A stretch of 64,000 bases of DNA from Halomonas urumqiensis. GTDB taxonomy: Bacteria; Pseudomonadota; Gammaproteobacteria; Pseudomonadales; Halomonadaceae. The stretch spans positions 434,001 to 498,000 of the forward strand of contig NZ_PYUD01000002.1 of the NCBI RefSeq assembly GCF_003028575.1, in the 5' to 3' direction. The translations under genes were made by a program, and so were the position numbers. The notes below the pieces were generated by a model, which worked only from the letters and a program-made list of their open reading frames with translations, was not told where the DNA came from and searched no databases. Numbering within the stretch: the first letter of the stretch is position 1; the number at the start of each line of letters is the position of its first letter. Positions 43,529-52,073 of this stretch are shown here, piece by piece.

Positions 43529-44299
43529 GTGATCCAGGAGGCCCTGTCGTGGCTGTCGCCGCTTGCCGGCGGCGTCAATGGCTTGCTGGTGGCGCTTTCG
43601 GCGCTCACCTCGGGACTCTCGGCGGCGGTTGGCATCGGTGGCGGGTCGCTGCTGATCATGGTGATGGCCCAGGTGATGCCAGCCACTGCGCTGATACCCG
43701 TGCATGGCATGGTGCAGCTGGGCTCCAATGGCGGGCGGGCCATGATGACCTGGCGGCATATCGATGTCCGCCTGTTGCTGGCATTCCTGCCGGGCGTCGT
43801 GCTCGGCGCGCTGGCGGCGGCCTGGTTGCTGGTGCGCCTGCCGCCCGGTGTGCTGGAGCTGTGCATCGCGTCCTTCGTGCTGTTCTCGTGCTGGGGCCCG
43901 GGCTGGCCCCGCGGATGGCTGGGACGCGGCGGCACCCTGCTGGCCGGCGCGTTGACCACCCTGCTCTCAAGCCTGGTAGGCGCGACCGGGCCGCTGGTGG
44001 CGGCGGTGATCAAGCAGCACTTCAGCGAGCGCCTGCCCCGGGTGGCGACATTCGCCGCCTGCATGACGGCCCAGCATCTTACCAAGGCTTTCGTATTCGG
44101 TGTCGCTGGTTTCGTGTTCCGCGAGTGGCTGGGGTTGATGCTGGCCATGGTGGTAGCCGGGATCCTGGGGACCTGGCTGGGCCTGCGGTTGCTTCGACGG
44201 CTTTCCGATACGCACTTCGATGCGCTGTTCAAGTGGGTACTGACCCTGTTGGCGCTACGCCTGGCCTGGCTGGGAGTGGCGCGACTTACTGCTGGCTGA
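43529..44299 (+). CDS. TauE/SafE (TSUP) family membrane transporter
   Basis: The 256-residue protein has about eight hydrophobic segments and TSUP-family features: GLSAAVGIGGGSLLIMVMAQ with the glycine-rich first repeat, PVHGMVQLGSNGGRAMM, and the second repeat LVGATGPLVAAVIKQHF. Members export or import sulfur-containing anions or organic acids; the substrate is unknown. It starts with GTG. It lies 38 bases after the peptide importer, so it may be read with it. Confidence 0.87.
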   Translation: MIQEALSWLSPLAGGVNGLLVALSALTSGLSAAVGIGGGSLLIMVMAQVMPATALIPVHGMVQLGSNGGRAMMTWRHIDVRLLLAFLPGVVLGALAAAWLLVRLPPGVLELCIASFVLFSCWGPGWPRGWLGRGGTLLAGALTTLLSSLVGATGPLVAAVIKQHFSERLPRVATFAACMTAQHLTKAFVFGVAGFVFREWLGLMLAMVVAGILGTWLGLRLLRRLSDTHFDALFKWVLTLLALRLAWLGVARLTAG

Positions 44300-44373
44300 A
44301 ATCGCCTGTATCGACTTATGCTGATGATGCGGTAGATCATTCATAAAAGTTTACATGTCGAAAGGGGGTCGCC

Positions 44374-47268
44374 ATGCCGTCGTTGAGGGGACGCGTCGCT
44401 CGGCGGTTGTTCAGCATCCGCGTGCTGACCTCCCTGGTAATCGTCAGCATGATGCTGGTGATTGCGGCGGTGCTGATGTGGCATGGCGCGCGTAGCGCTG
44501 ATCGCGTGCTGGTCAAGACCATGGAAGACAGCGTTCAGCAACTGGCCATTACCGCGGAAGAACGGACTCGACGCCTGGTGGAGCCAGGGCAAGGGCTGTT
44601 GCGGCTACTGGCTTTCGATCCCCTGGTGCAGGCCCAAACCCTACCCGAACGACTCGAGCGCCTGCCGGCGCTGGCGGAAGCCTTGCAAGTGCATGATGTC
44701 GCCAGTGCCATCTACATCGGTTACGACAACGGCGACTTCCTGCTACTGCGACCATGGCGTCCCGCAGCGCTGCCCTTGCCGGTTGCCGAATTCAGCGACG
44801 TCGAGGAGGGCGCCTGGTTGGTGCAGAGCGTCACCCAGGGCGCCCAAGGGACGCTTGGGGAATGGCGATTGTTGGATACCGACATGCGGCAGGTGGCTTC
44901 CACTGACCTCGATGATTACCGCTTCGATCCCCGTGAGCGCCCCTGGTACCACCAGGCATTGACCGACGAGACGCGGCTGACACGTCCCTATGTCTTCTTC
45001 ACTACCCGCGAAGTCGGGGTGACCCTGTCGCGGCGTGCCAGTGCGGGTGGCGCGGTGGTAGGCATGGATGCCACAGTGACCGATCTCGGTGAGGAAATGG
45101 CCTCACTGAAGCTGACGCCGGGCACCCAACTGGCCATCGCCTCTGAGTCCGGTGAGGTGCTGGCGTACCCTGACCTGGACCGCCTGCTGGTCGGTGGCAT
45201 CGATGCGTTGCGCCTGGCGACGCTCGAGGAACTCAGCGTGCCAGCGCTGGCAAGCCTGACGGTGGAGCATGCCGAGGGCCGCGTGCATGAAATCCAGGCC
45301 GATGGTGAAGCATGGTTCGCCATGCGCCTGACGTTCCAGGCCATGGGCGACCAGCTCGCCTGGCTGCTGGTGGCGATCCCCGCCGATGAGGTGCTTGCCG
45401 ATTCGCGCACCTTGCTGGGGCGCCAGGCGCTGATCGCCGGAGGCATGGTGGTGCTGTTGCTGCCGGTCGGGCTGTGGCTGGGTCGCCGGATTGGTCGCCC
45501 GCTGCATGAACTCGGCGTCCAGGTGAGGGCGCTTGGGAGCTTCGATTTCGCCGCCTGCCGAGGGGTGGAATCGCGTATCGTCGAAGTGCGCCAGCTCAGT
45601 GGGGCATTGACCAGCATGATGAGCGGGCTCGCTGACTTCCGTGACATGATGCGCACGCTGAGTTCGGAACCCGAACTCGAGGTGATGCTCGAGCGAGTGC
45701 TGGTCGACCTGACCCGCGTCACCAACAGTGACCATGGCGCGATCTATCTGGTCGATGAACCGCAACCGAACCTGTTGCGCCGGGTAGCCCTCACCGGTGA
45801 ACCCGAGGAAGGCGAGCCACTTCCCGAGACCTATCTTCTGCAGGCATCGGAAGAGACGGGCGACCTCGATCGACTCCAGCAGGCACTGCAGGCGCAGAAT
45901 CGCCTGGCGTTTCCGCTGCGTGACCGCGATGGCCATCGGATGGGCATGCTGGTGCTGACGCTGCAAAACGCCCGCCTCGGAAGCGATGTCAGCCACTGGA
46001 CACGTTTCGTCAAGGAGATTTCCGGTGCTGCGGCGGTGGCCATCGAGATGCGTCGCCTGCTGGAAGCGGAGCAACGCTTGCTCGACGCGCTGGTGAAGAT
46101 GATGGCCCGCGCCATCGATATCAAGTCGCCGCATACCGGAGCCCACTGCTCAAGGGTTCCGGTGCTGGCTGAGATGCTGCTCGACCGAGTGGCACAGGCC
46201 CGTGAAGGTCCCTTTGCCGACATCACTCCCTCGCCGCAAGACCGCTATTCCTTTCATCTCGCCGCCTGGTTGCACGACTGCGGAAAATTGACCACCCCGG
46301 ATGCGGTGATGGAGAAAGGGACCAGGCTCGAAACGCGCTACGATCGCATTCATGAAATTCGCACCCGCTTCGAAGTGCTGTGGCGAGATGCCGAGATCGA
46401 CTACTGGCGGGCACTGGCCAAGGGGGATGACGATGACCGGTTGCGTGATGTGTTGAATGCCCGTCACTCCGAGCTCCAGGCGGCCTTCACAGAGGTTGCG
46501 AACGCCAATCTGGGCAGCGTGGTAATGGACGAGGCGAGTGCTGCTCGACTGGAGGAGATTGCCGAGTGGCGTTGGTGGCGCCACTTCGACGACCGGCTGG
46601 GGGTGTCCGGCGAGGAAGCCGAGCGCATGGCGCGGGAACCGCGGCGAGCGCTCCCAGCGGAGGAGTCGCTGCTGGCCGATCGCCCACGCGATCTCATCGA
46701 ATGGCCGCCAGGCCGGCGCCCGGCGGTGCAGGCCGATGATGTCGGCAATCGTTGGCATTTCGACATGCCGCGTCCCGCCCATGCCGGACACCAGGGCGAG
46801 CTCTACAACCTGCTCGTCAAGCGTGGCACGCTCAATGACATCGAGCGTTTCCGGATTCAGGAGCACATCGTGCAGACCATCATCATGCTCGAGTCGCTGC
46901 CCTGGCCCGCACAGCTCAGACGTGTGCCGGTCATTGCCGGCAGTCACCATGAGCGCATGGATGGCGAGGGTTACCCAAGGCGCCTGCGTCTTGAAGCGGC
47001 GAGCGTCGAGGAGCGAGTCCTTGCGGTAGCGGATGTGTTCGAGGCGCTGACAGCCGCCGACAGGCCTTACAAAGCGGGACTTTCGCTCTCCACGTCATTG
47101 CAAATTCTTGCCGAGATGGTGCGCGACGGTCACCTCGATGGCGAGCTTTTCGCGCTGATGCTCGACTCGGGGCTATGGCGTGACTATGCCAGGCAATACA
47201 TGTCCGCCGCCCAGGTAGACTCGGTGGATATTGATGCGCTGTATCGGCTGGCGGGCCTGCGTGAATAA
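44374..47268 (+). CDS. Cache-HAMP-GAF-HD-GYP protein with a long insert in the HD-GYP domain
   Basis: The 964-residue protein has membrane segments near residues 16-38 and 350-370 around a periplasmic double-Cache sensor (FDPRERPWYHQALTDETRLT, VVGMDATVTDLGEEM). HAMP and GAF domains (SEPELEVMLERVLVDLTRVT) follow. The HD-GYP c-di-GMP phosphodiesterase has HD at 634-635 (AAWLHDCGKLTTPD) and HHERMDGEGYP with GYP at 866-868. In ordinary HD-GYP proteins these motifs are about 60 residues apart; here they are 232 apart, owing to a ~160-residue helical insert (for example RYDRIHEIRTRFEVLWRDAE). The metal ligands look intact, so activity is plausible. Confidence 0.9.
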   Translation: MPSLRGRVARRLFSIRVLTSLVIVSMMLVIAAVLMWHGARSADRVLVKTMEDSVQQLAITAEERTRRLVEPGQGLLRLLAFDPLVQAQTLPERLERLPALAEALQVHDVASAIYIGYDNGDFLLLRPWRPAALPLPVAEFSDVEEGAWLVQSVTQGAQGTLGEWRLLDTDMRQVASTDLDDYRFDPRERPWYHQALTDETRLTRPYVFFTTREVGVTLSRRASAGGAVVGMDATVTDLGEEMASLKLTPGTQLAIASESGEVLAYPDLDRLLVGGIDALRLATLEELSVPALASLTVEHAEGRVHEIQADGEAWFAMRLTFQAMGDQLAWLLVAIPADEVLADSRTLLGRQALIAGGMVVLLLPVGLWLGRRIGRPLHELGVQVRALGSFDFAACRGVESRIVEVRQLSGALTSMMSGLADFRDMMRTLSSEPELEVMLERVLVDLTRVTNSDHGAIYLVDEPQPNLLRRVALTGEPEEGEPLPETYLLQASEETGDLDRLQQALQAQNRLAFPLRDRDGHRMGMLVLTLQNARLGSDVSHWTRFVKEISGAAAVAIEMRRLLEAEQRLLDALVKMMARAIDIKSPHTGAHCSRVPVLAEMLLDRVAQAREGPFADITPSPQDRYSFHLAAWLHDCGKLTTPDAVMEKGTRLETRYDRIHEIRTRFEVLWRDAEIDYWRALAKGDDDDRLRDVLNARHSELQAAFTEVANANLGSVVMDEASAARLEEIAEWRWWRHFDDRLGVSGEEAERMAREPRRALPAEESLLADRPRDLIEWPPGRRPAVQADDVGNRWHFDMPRPAHAGHQGELYNLLVKRGTLNDIERFRIQEHIVQTIIMLESLPWPAQLRRVPVIAGSHHERMDGEGYPRRLRLEAASVEERVLAVADVFEALTAADRPYKAGLSLSTSLQILAEMVRDGHLDGELFALMLDSGLWRDYARQYMSAAQVDSVDIDALYRLAGLRE

Positions 47269-47285
47269 GGAAAAGCGTTATAGGC

Positions 47286-47384
47286 CTGTACAGGGTGATT
47301 ATGCCGTTCATAATGCAGGGACGCAGGCGGTGTTTCCTGACGCACGTCTAACAACAAATCTTGCAATACATGATGAACATCATG
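47286..47384 (+). promoter_or_regulatory. Candidate promoter and dyad upstream of the D,D-carboxypeptidase
   Basis: CTGTAC (47286-47291), 17 bp, CATAAT (47309-47314) could be a sigma-70 promoter with a weak -35. Further downstream lies the perfect dyad CATGATG-AA-CATCATG (47369-47384), 27 bp before the start codon, a possible operator or leader hairpin. Confidence 0.35.
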
Positions 47385-47410
47385 CGCACGGGAAATCGAG
47401 GGACAGTGAG

Positions 47411-48808
47411 ATGGTGACCATGATCTCAAGCCCATTGCGCCGTCATGCCGTGACGGTTCTCTGGTTGATGATGTGTTTATGCGTGGCGGCCCTTGTCGCG
47501 ACACCAGCCAATGCCAATCCACGCTATGCGGCCATCGTGGTCGATGTGGAAAGCGGCGAAGTGCTGCATGCCGCCAACGCCGATGATACCCGTTACCCGG
47601 CATCGTTGACCAAGATGATGACGCTCTACCTGCTGTTCGAGCGGTTGGAGAGGGGGGAATTGCAGCTCGACTCGCCGCTGCCGGTTTCCGAGTATGCCGC
47701 CTCCAGGCAGGCGTCCAAGCTCTATGTCAAGGCGGGTTCGACACTACCCGTGGAGACCGCCATCCAGGCGCTGATAATCCGCTCCGCCAATGATGTGGCG
47801 GTGGTGGTGGCCGAGGCGCTGGGCGGCAGCGAGGCAAACTTCGGCCGCATGATGACCGACAAGGCGCGCCAGCTTGGCATGCCTCGCACCACCTTCCGTA
47901 ACCCCAATGGCCTGCCCGATGCGGGACAGACCACCACTGCCCGGGACATGGCGACCCTGTCGATTCGCCTGATGCAGGATTTTCCCCAGTACTACCCCTA
48001 CTTTTCCAAGACCCGCTTCAACTGGAAGGGCAAGACCATCACGGGTCACAATCGCCTGCTGGACAACTACCCGGGTGCGGACGGCATGAAGACCGGTTTC
48101 ATTCGTGCCTCTGGGTTCAATGTGGCGACCTCCGCGGTGCGTAATGGCCGGCGGCTGGTCTCGGTGGTGATGGGCGGCTTTACCGCTGCCTCGCGGGACG
48201 CCCACATGTCTGACCTCCTCAACCGCGGCTTCGTACGTGCCTCGCTTTACGGGCGTGGCGATTGGGTCGCCCAGGCGGACTTTTCCGGTGACCGCATGAG
48301 CCTGCCGGGCGCTGCGCCGGCCAGGCCCACCTCGGCCCCCTCCGAGCCTGATCGCCTGGTCATCGAAGAGATCCAGCAGCAGTTGGCCAGTCTCGAGAAC
48401 TCGTCTTTCGCCGCCTCCACCAGTGAGTTGCCCGACACCGCCCAAGGGTCCGCCGCCGATCCGATCCGTGACCTCATCAATCGCAGTGAGCCGCCGGAAG
48501 CCGCCCCCACCCCGCGTGAGCCAAGCCGGGTGACGCACCGGCTCGAGCCGGCTGGCCCCAGTGGTGGCTGGGGGGTCCAGGTGGGGGCCTTCAGCAATCC
48601 CGACAACGCCCGTAGCCTGGCCAGCCGTGCCGCCGACCGCCTGGCAAGCGACATGGTCAATGCGCGCATCGACGTGGAGGAAGCGACGGGTACTCAGCCT
48701 ATCTTCCGCGCGCGGCTGGTGAATCTCGACGAGAATCAGGCCTACCGTGCCTGCCGTAGTCTCGTTCAGGAAGGTATCGACTGCCTGGTGATCAATTCCG
48801 GCTCTTGA
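47411..48808 (+). CDS. D-alanyl-D-alanine carboxypeptidase (PBP5/6 type) with SPOR domain
   Basis: This low-molecular-weight penicillin-binding protein trims the terminal D-Ala of peptidoglycan stem peptides. After a signal peptide (cleavage about ATPANA) the S11 peptidase motifs appear: SxxK in YPASLTKMMTLY, SxN in IRSANDVAVVVAEA and KTG in GADGMKTGFIRAS. Instead of the usual membrane-anchoring helix, residues ~300-385 are a Pro/Ser-rich linker and the last ~75 residues form a SPOR domain (WGVQVGAFSNPDNARSLASR) that binds denuded glycan at the septum. ATG 47411 has GAGGGA seven bases upstream. Confidence 0.93.
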   Translation: MVTMISSPLRRHAVTVLWLMMCLCVAALVATPANANPRYAAIVVDVESGEVLHAANADDTRYPASLTKMMTLYLLFERLERGELQLDSPLPVSEYAASRQASKLYVKAGSTLPVETAIQALIIRSANDVAVVVAEALGGSEANFGRMMTDKARQLGMPRTTFRNPNGLPDAGQTTTARDMATLSIRLMQDFPQYYPYFSKTRFNWKGKTITGHNRLLDNYPGADGMKTGFIRASGFNVATSAVRNGRRLVSVVMGGFTAASRDAHMSDLLNRGFVRASLYGRGDWVAQADFSGDRMSLPGAAPARPTSAPSEPDRLVIEEIQQQLASLENSSFAASTSELPDTAQGSAADPIRDLINRSEPPEAAPTPREPSRVTHRLEPAGPSGGWGVQVGAFSNPDNARSLASRAADRLASDMVNARIDVEEATGTQPIFRARLVNLDENQAYRACRSLVQEGIDCLVINSGS

Positions 48809-48864
48809 ACGGTGTGACGTCTGGCTTGCCGTTCGCCTGCGAACCTTCTAGCCTGTACTGACTC

Positions 48865-48905
48865 CCACCCCGCCGCCCTTACAAGGCCGGCGGGGTGGCT
48901 TTTTT
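48865..48905 (+). terminator. Intrinsic terminator after the D,D-carboxypeptidase
   Basis: CCACCCCGCCG (48865-48875) pairs perfectly with CGGCGGGGTGG (48888-48898) around a 12-nt loop, and C plus six T residues follow. This is a textbook rho-independent terminator. Confidence 0.9.
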
Positions 48906-48934
48906 GGAGGCAGGCAACGCAACAGGGGGGCATC

Positions 48935-49810
48935 ATGTCGGCATCGTTCAAGGGAATCGGGTTCATGTGTCTCGGCGTGTTCTGCCTGGCCGTTGGCGAT
49001 GCCATCGCCAAGTGGCTGGGCGAGGTGCACTCGCCGTTGCAGATCATCTTCTTCCGTACCCTGGTGTCGTTGCCGCTGATCGCGGTGCTGGCCCACTTCG
49101 CCGGTGGCCTGCGCAAGCTACGCACGCGCAGGCCAGGCGTTCACCTGCTGCGTGGGCTGATCTACACCGGCACCATGGTGTGTTTCGTGATCGGCCTGAC
49201 CCTGTTGCCACTGGCAGAGGCCACGGCGATCGCCTTCGTGGCGCCAATGTTCGTCACACTGCTGTCGGTGCCACTGCTTGGCGAGCGCATCGAGTGGCCG
49301 GTACTGGCCGCCTCGCTGGTCGGGTTTCTGGGGGTACTGGTGGTGGTGCGTCCGGGTGGTGAGGCTTTCCACCCGGGCTCCCTGGTGCTGGTCGGAGCGG
49401 CACTCTTCTATGCGCTGATGATGATCACCGCGCGGCGTTACGGGGGCCGGGAATCGCTGTGGGCGATGGTGTTCTACATGACCCTGGTACCCCTGGTGAT
49501 CACCGCCGCGTCGCTGCCCTGGGTGTGGCAGGCGCCGACCGCCTGGCACTGGCCGGGCTTCATCGCCTCGGGGATATTCGGCGTGGGCGCCACCGCGTTC
49601 ATCACCCTGGCGTTTCGCCACGCGCCAGCGGCCATTGCCGCCCCCTTCGACTACACCGCCATGCTCTGGGCGGTGCTGCTCGGTTGGTGGTTCTGGGGCG
49701 AAATGCCGGATATTTGGGTCTTCGTGGGCAGCGCGCTGATCATCGGCAGCGGGCTTGCCATCGCCTATCGCGAGGGGCGCACCCCCCTCAAGCGCCGCCC
49801 GACGTCCTGA
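48935..49810 (+). CDS. EamA (DMT superfamily) membrane transporter
   Basis: The 291-residue protein has about ten membrane segments in two EamA repeats (FKGIGFMCLGVFCLAVGDAI for the first; LVLVGAALFYALMMITARRY for the second), including LLPLAEATAIAFVAPMFVTL and PAAIAAPFDYTAMLWAVLLG. Family members export amino acids or other metabolites or import some; the substrate is unknown. GGAGGCAGG precedes the ATG. It ends 14 bases before the convergent DUF1826 gene. Confidence 0.9.
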   Translation: MSASFKGIGFMCLGVFCLAVGDAIAKWLGEVHSPLQIIFFRTLVSLPLIAVLAHFAGGLRKLRTRRPGVHLLRGLIYTGTMVCFVIGLTLLPLAEATAIAFVAPMFVTLLSVPLLGERIEWPVLAASLVGFLGVLVVVRPGGEAFHPGSLVLVGAALFYALMMITARRYGGRESLWAMVFYMTLVPLVITAASLPWVWQAPTAWHWPGFIASGIFGVGATAFITLAFRHAPAAIAAPFDYTAMLWAVLLGWWFWGEMPDIWVFVGSALIIGSGLAIAYREGRTPLKRRPTS

Positions 49811-49824
49811 GCCCGCTACCTGCC

Positions 49825-50511
49825 TCAGGCGGGATCGATGGTGAGCAGCAGGCGCTGCTCACCATCGCCCAGTGCCGGGCTGCGGTGCACAAGCCCCCGC
49901 CGCTCGTTACCGACCCAACCGCTCCCCTTGAGCAGTCCCAGGTCACCGGTTCCAAGCCGTTGAACGGCGTACTGATCGGTGACGATCTCGGGTTTGCTCG
50001 GGCTAGGCGCCCCCAGGCCCCGTCGGTCGACGGCCCACTCAGGCAGCCATTCGCAACCGGGACCATGGTAGGTGGTGACGAGACGTACTGGAAGATTGTC
50101 GCAGTGAAAGCGCGGACACATGACGTCCCCGAGCCGGCGCAGGCGAAGACCCACCGTGTCGGTATCGAACAGAAAGGCCATGGCCTCGGCCAGCGTCACG
50201 ATATCCTCGATGAGCGCGCCGCAGGCGTCGGGGACATGGAGCCGTCGCCGGAGATCGGCCCGTAGGGCATCCCCGGGACTTCCCAGCCAGGAGAACGACA
50301 GCCCTCTATCGGTTTGATACTGGGCGTTCACGCCGGCCTGAACGTCGGTGGGCAACTGGCGGCGCAGGATGGCGAGATTGATCGCATCCTCGAAGATTCT
50401 TGGCAGCACGTCGATGTCTTCGCCCACGGCCAAATGCATGTCGGTGGCCATATCGGTGTCGTCAGGGGGCTGATGTGAGAGAGCCGCTGTCGGCATGTCG
50501 AGGAACTCCAT
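49825..50511 (-). CDS. DUF1826 family protein
   Basis: The 228-residue soluble protein starts at ATG 50511 (MEFLDMPTAALSHQPPDD); the frame is open further upstream but would cross the intergenic region. Conserved blocks include FSWLGSPGDALRADLRRRL, MCPRFHCDNLPVRLVTTYHG and GDLGLLKGSGWVGN, with Cys/His residues that could bind metal. I recognise it as DUF1826, a family that often lies in zinc-limitation (Zur) loci; its activity is unknown. It is divergent from a broken znuA and near zinT, which fits that context. Confidence 0.75.
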   Translation of the reverse strand: MEFLDMPTAALSHQPPDDTDMATDMHLAVGEDIDVLPRIFEDAINLAILRRQLPTDVQAGVNAQYQTDRGLSFSWLGSPGDALRADLRRRLHVPDACGALIEDIVTLAEAMAFLFDTDTVGLRLRRLGDVMCPRFHCDNLPVRLVTTYHGPGCEWLPEWAVDRRGLGAPSPSKPEIVTDQYAVQRLGTGDLGLLKGSGWVGNERRGLVHRSPALGDGEQRLLLTIDPA

Positions 50512-50523
50512 GGGTTGATTTTT

Positions 50524-50543
50524 TGATATGTTATAACGTACCT
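50524..50543. promoter_or_regulatory. Zur-box-like palindrome between DUF1826 and znuA remnant
   Basis: The short divergent gap contains GATATGTTATAACGTACC with the palindromic core GTTATAAC (50530-50537). Zur sites of gammaproteobacteria are AT-rich dyads built on GTTATA / TATAAC. The match is to the core only, with the arms overlapping rather than separated by one base, so it is a candidate. Confidence 0.5.
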
Positions 50544-50580
50544 TTTTTGGCTCTTGAAGAAAAATCCTTGAGGTAGCCCG

Positions 50581-51231
50581 ATGCCAACGGCCGAAGAGGC
50601 ATGCTTGTGCCTGGAAGCGAAAGAGCGCCAGGGCGCGACGTTCGAGGCCCATGATCATGCGCACGATGAGCACGCGCATGAAGACCACGACCACGGGCAT
50701 TCCCATGAGGGTGTGGACCCCCATGGCTGGCTCGATCCGGTGAATGCCCAGGCATGGCTCGAGGCCATCGCCGAGTCGCTGGCCGAGCTCGACCCCGCCA
50801 ACGCCGGCGTCTATCGCCGCAATGCGGCGGAGGGGCAGGCGGAACTGGACGCCTTGGTCAACGACCTGAATGACAGCCTCGCTGATGCCCGGGACGCGCG
50901 CTTCATCGTCTTCCACGATGCCTACCAATATTTCGAGAGCCGCTTCGATGTGCCGGCGGCGGGTGCCATTGCCCTGGGTGACGCCTCTGACCCGAGCCCG
51001 GCGCGGATCCGTGAGGTCCAGGAGCGGGTCGCCGAGCTCAATATCCAGTGCGTGTTCCGCGAGCCACAGTTCAACCCGGCGCTGGTTGAGAGCGTGTTCG
51101 AGGGCACCGGCGTCGACACGTCGATTGTCATCGACCCCCTGGGCGTCGACCTGCCGCTTGGCGCCAACCTTTATCCGCAGCTGCTGCGTCAGCTGGCTGA
51201 TGGTGTGGCGCGTTGCGCATCACACACCTGA
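50581..51231 (+). pseudogene. znuA: 5'-truncated zinc-binding protein ZnuA
   Basis: ZnuA is the periplasmic zinc-capturing component of ZnuABC, normally about 300 residues. This 216-residue frame has only the distal part: the His-rich loop (AHDHAHDEHAHEDHDHGHSH), GVDPHGWLDPVNAQAWLEAI, FIVFHDAYQYFESRFDV and the terminal VIDPLGVDLPLGANLYPQLL. The signal peptide and N-terminal lobe, including the first zinc-ligand His, are absent, and the ~70 bases upstream hold no trace of them. Without export or half its site it should not work as a binding protein. No znuB or znuC is nearby. It is most likely a remnant, although the frame is intact and could make a cytoplasmic zinc binder. Confidence 0.8.
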
Positions 51232-51293
51232 GGGCCGCGTTCGCCGCAAGGACGGTGAGCCCACATCAATCGAGAACGAAAGGAGCGATAACC

Positions 51294-52010
51294 ATGAACC
51301 TGGCATTTTCCAAGAAGCAGATTGTCCTCGCCATCAGCGTGCTGTCGCTGGCAGGGACGCCGCTGGCCATCGCACAGGATAGCCATGGCGACAACCACGA
51401 GCATGAGCACAGCCATGGGCACGATCATGACCATGACCATGACCGTGACCACAGCCACGATCATGCCCAAGATGAGGATATCTATGCGGGTTACTTTGAC
51501 GATAGCCAGATTGAGGATCGGGCACTTTCCGACTGGGACGGCGACTGGCAGTCGGTCTACCCCTACCTTCAGGACGGCACTCTCGATGAGGTGTTTGCCC
51601 ACAAGGCGGAGCAAGGCGATGGCAAAACCGCCGAGGAGTACAAGCAATATTATGAAATCGGCTATCGGACCGACGTCGAGCGCATCGTCATCGATGGGAA
51701 CACCGTTTCCTTCTTCGAGGATGGCCAGGAGCGGTCCGGTGAGTACGCCTACGACGGGTACGAGATCCTGAATTACGAGGCTGGCAACCGAGGGGTGAGG
51801 TATATCTTCGCCCTTGAGGGGGAGGGAGAGGATCTCCCGGCATACATTCAGTTCAGCGATCATGCCATCTATCCGACCGACGCCGATCATTACCACCTGT
51901 ACAGGGGCGATGACCGTGAGGCGTTGCTGGAAGAGGTCACCAACTGGCCAACATACTACCCATCCCGCCTGGATGGTGAGGCAATCGTTCAGGAAATGCT
52001 GGCGCATTGA
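51294..52010 (+). CDS. zinT: Periplasmic metal-binding protein ZinT
   Basis: ZinT (YodA) binds zinc or cadmium in the periplasm and helps zinc uptake in starvation. The 238-residue protein has a signal peptide (MNLAFSKKQIVLAISVLSLA then GTPLAIAQ), a long His/Asp-rich stretch (HEHEHSHGHDHDHDHDRDHS), then the lipocalin-like core: LSDWDGDWQSVYPYLQDGTL, YYEIGYRTDVERIVIDGN, YIQFSDHAIYPTDADHYHLY with the metal-binding His cluster, and WPTYYPSRLDGEAIVQEM. ATG 51294 follows AAGGAG. It is 62 bases after the znuA remnant and probably under zinc control. Confidence 0.94.
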   Translation: MNLAFSKKQIVLAISVLSLAGTPLAIAQDSHGDNHEHEHSHGHDHDHDHDRDHSHDHAQDEDIYAGYFDDSQIEDRALSDWDGDWQSVYPYLQDGTLDEVFAHKAEQGDGKTAEEYKQYYEIGYRTDVERIVIDGNTVSFFEDGQERSGEYAYDGYEILNYEAGNRGVRYIFALEGEGEDLPAYIQFSDHAIYPTDADHYHLYRGDDREALLEEVTNWPTYYPSRLDGEAIVQEMLAH

Positions 52011-52014
52011 CGTC

Positions 52015-52042
52015 CCAAGGCCCCTCCCGTGAGGGGCCTTGG
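52015..52042. terminator. Perfect hairpin between convergent zinT and thiE
   Basis: CCAAGGCCCCTC (52015-52026), loop CCGT, GAGGGGCCTTGG (52031-52042): 12 perfect pairs with a 4-nt loop. T content after it is modest (TGTTGAT). The convergent position suggests a bidirectional terminator. Confidence 0.7.
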
Positions 52043-52073
52043 TGTTGATGGAATGTGCCGTTGGCGGCAGGGC

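Noticed and set aside
50512..50928. Longer DUF1826 frame reaching 50928
   Set aside because: It would run through the divergent promoter gap and the opposite strand of the znuA remnant; family similarity starts at ATG 50511.
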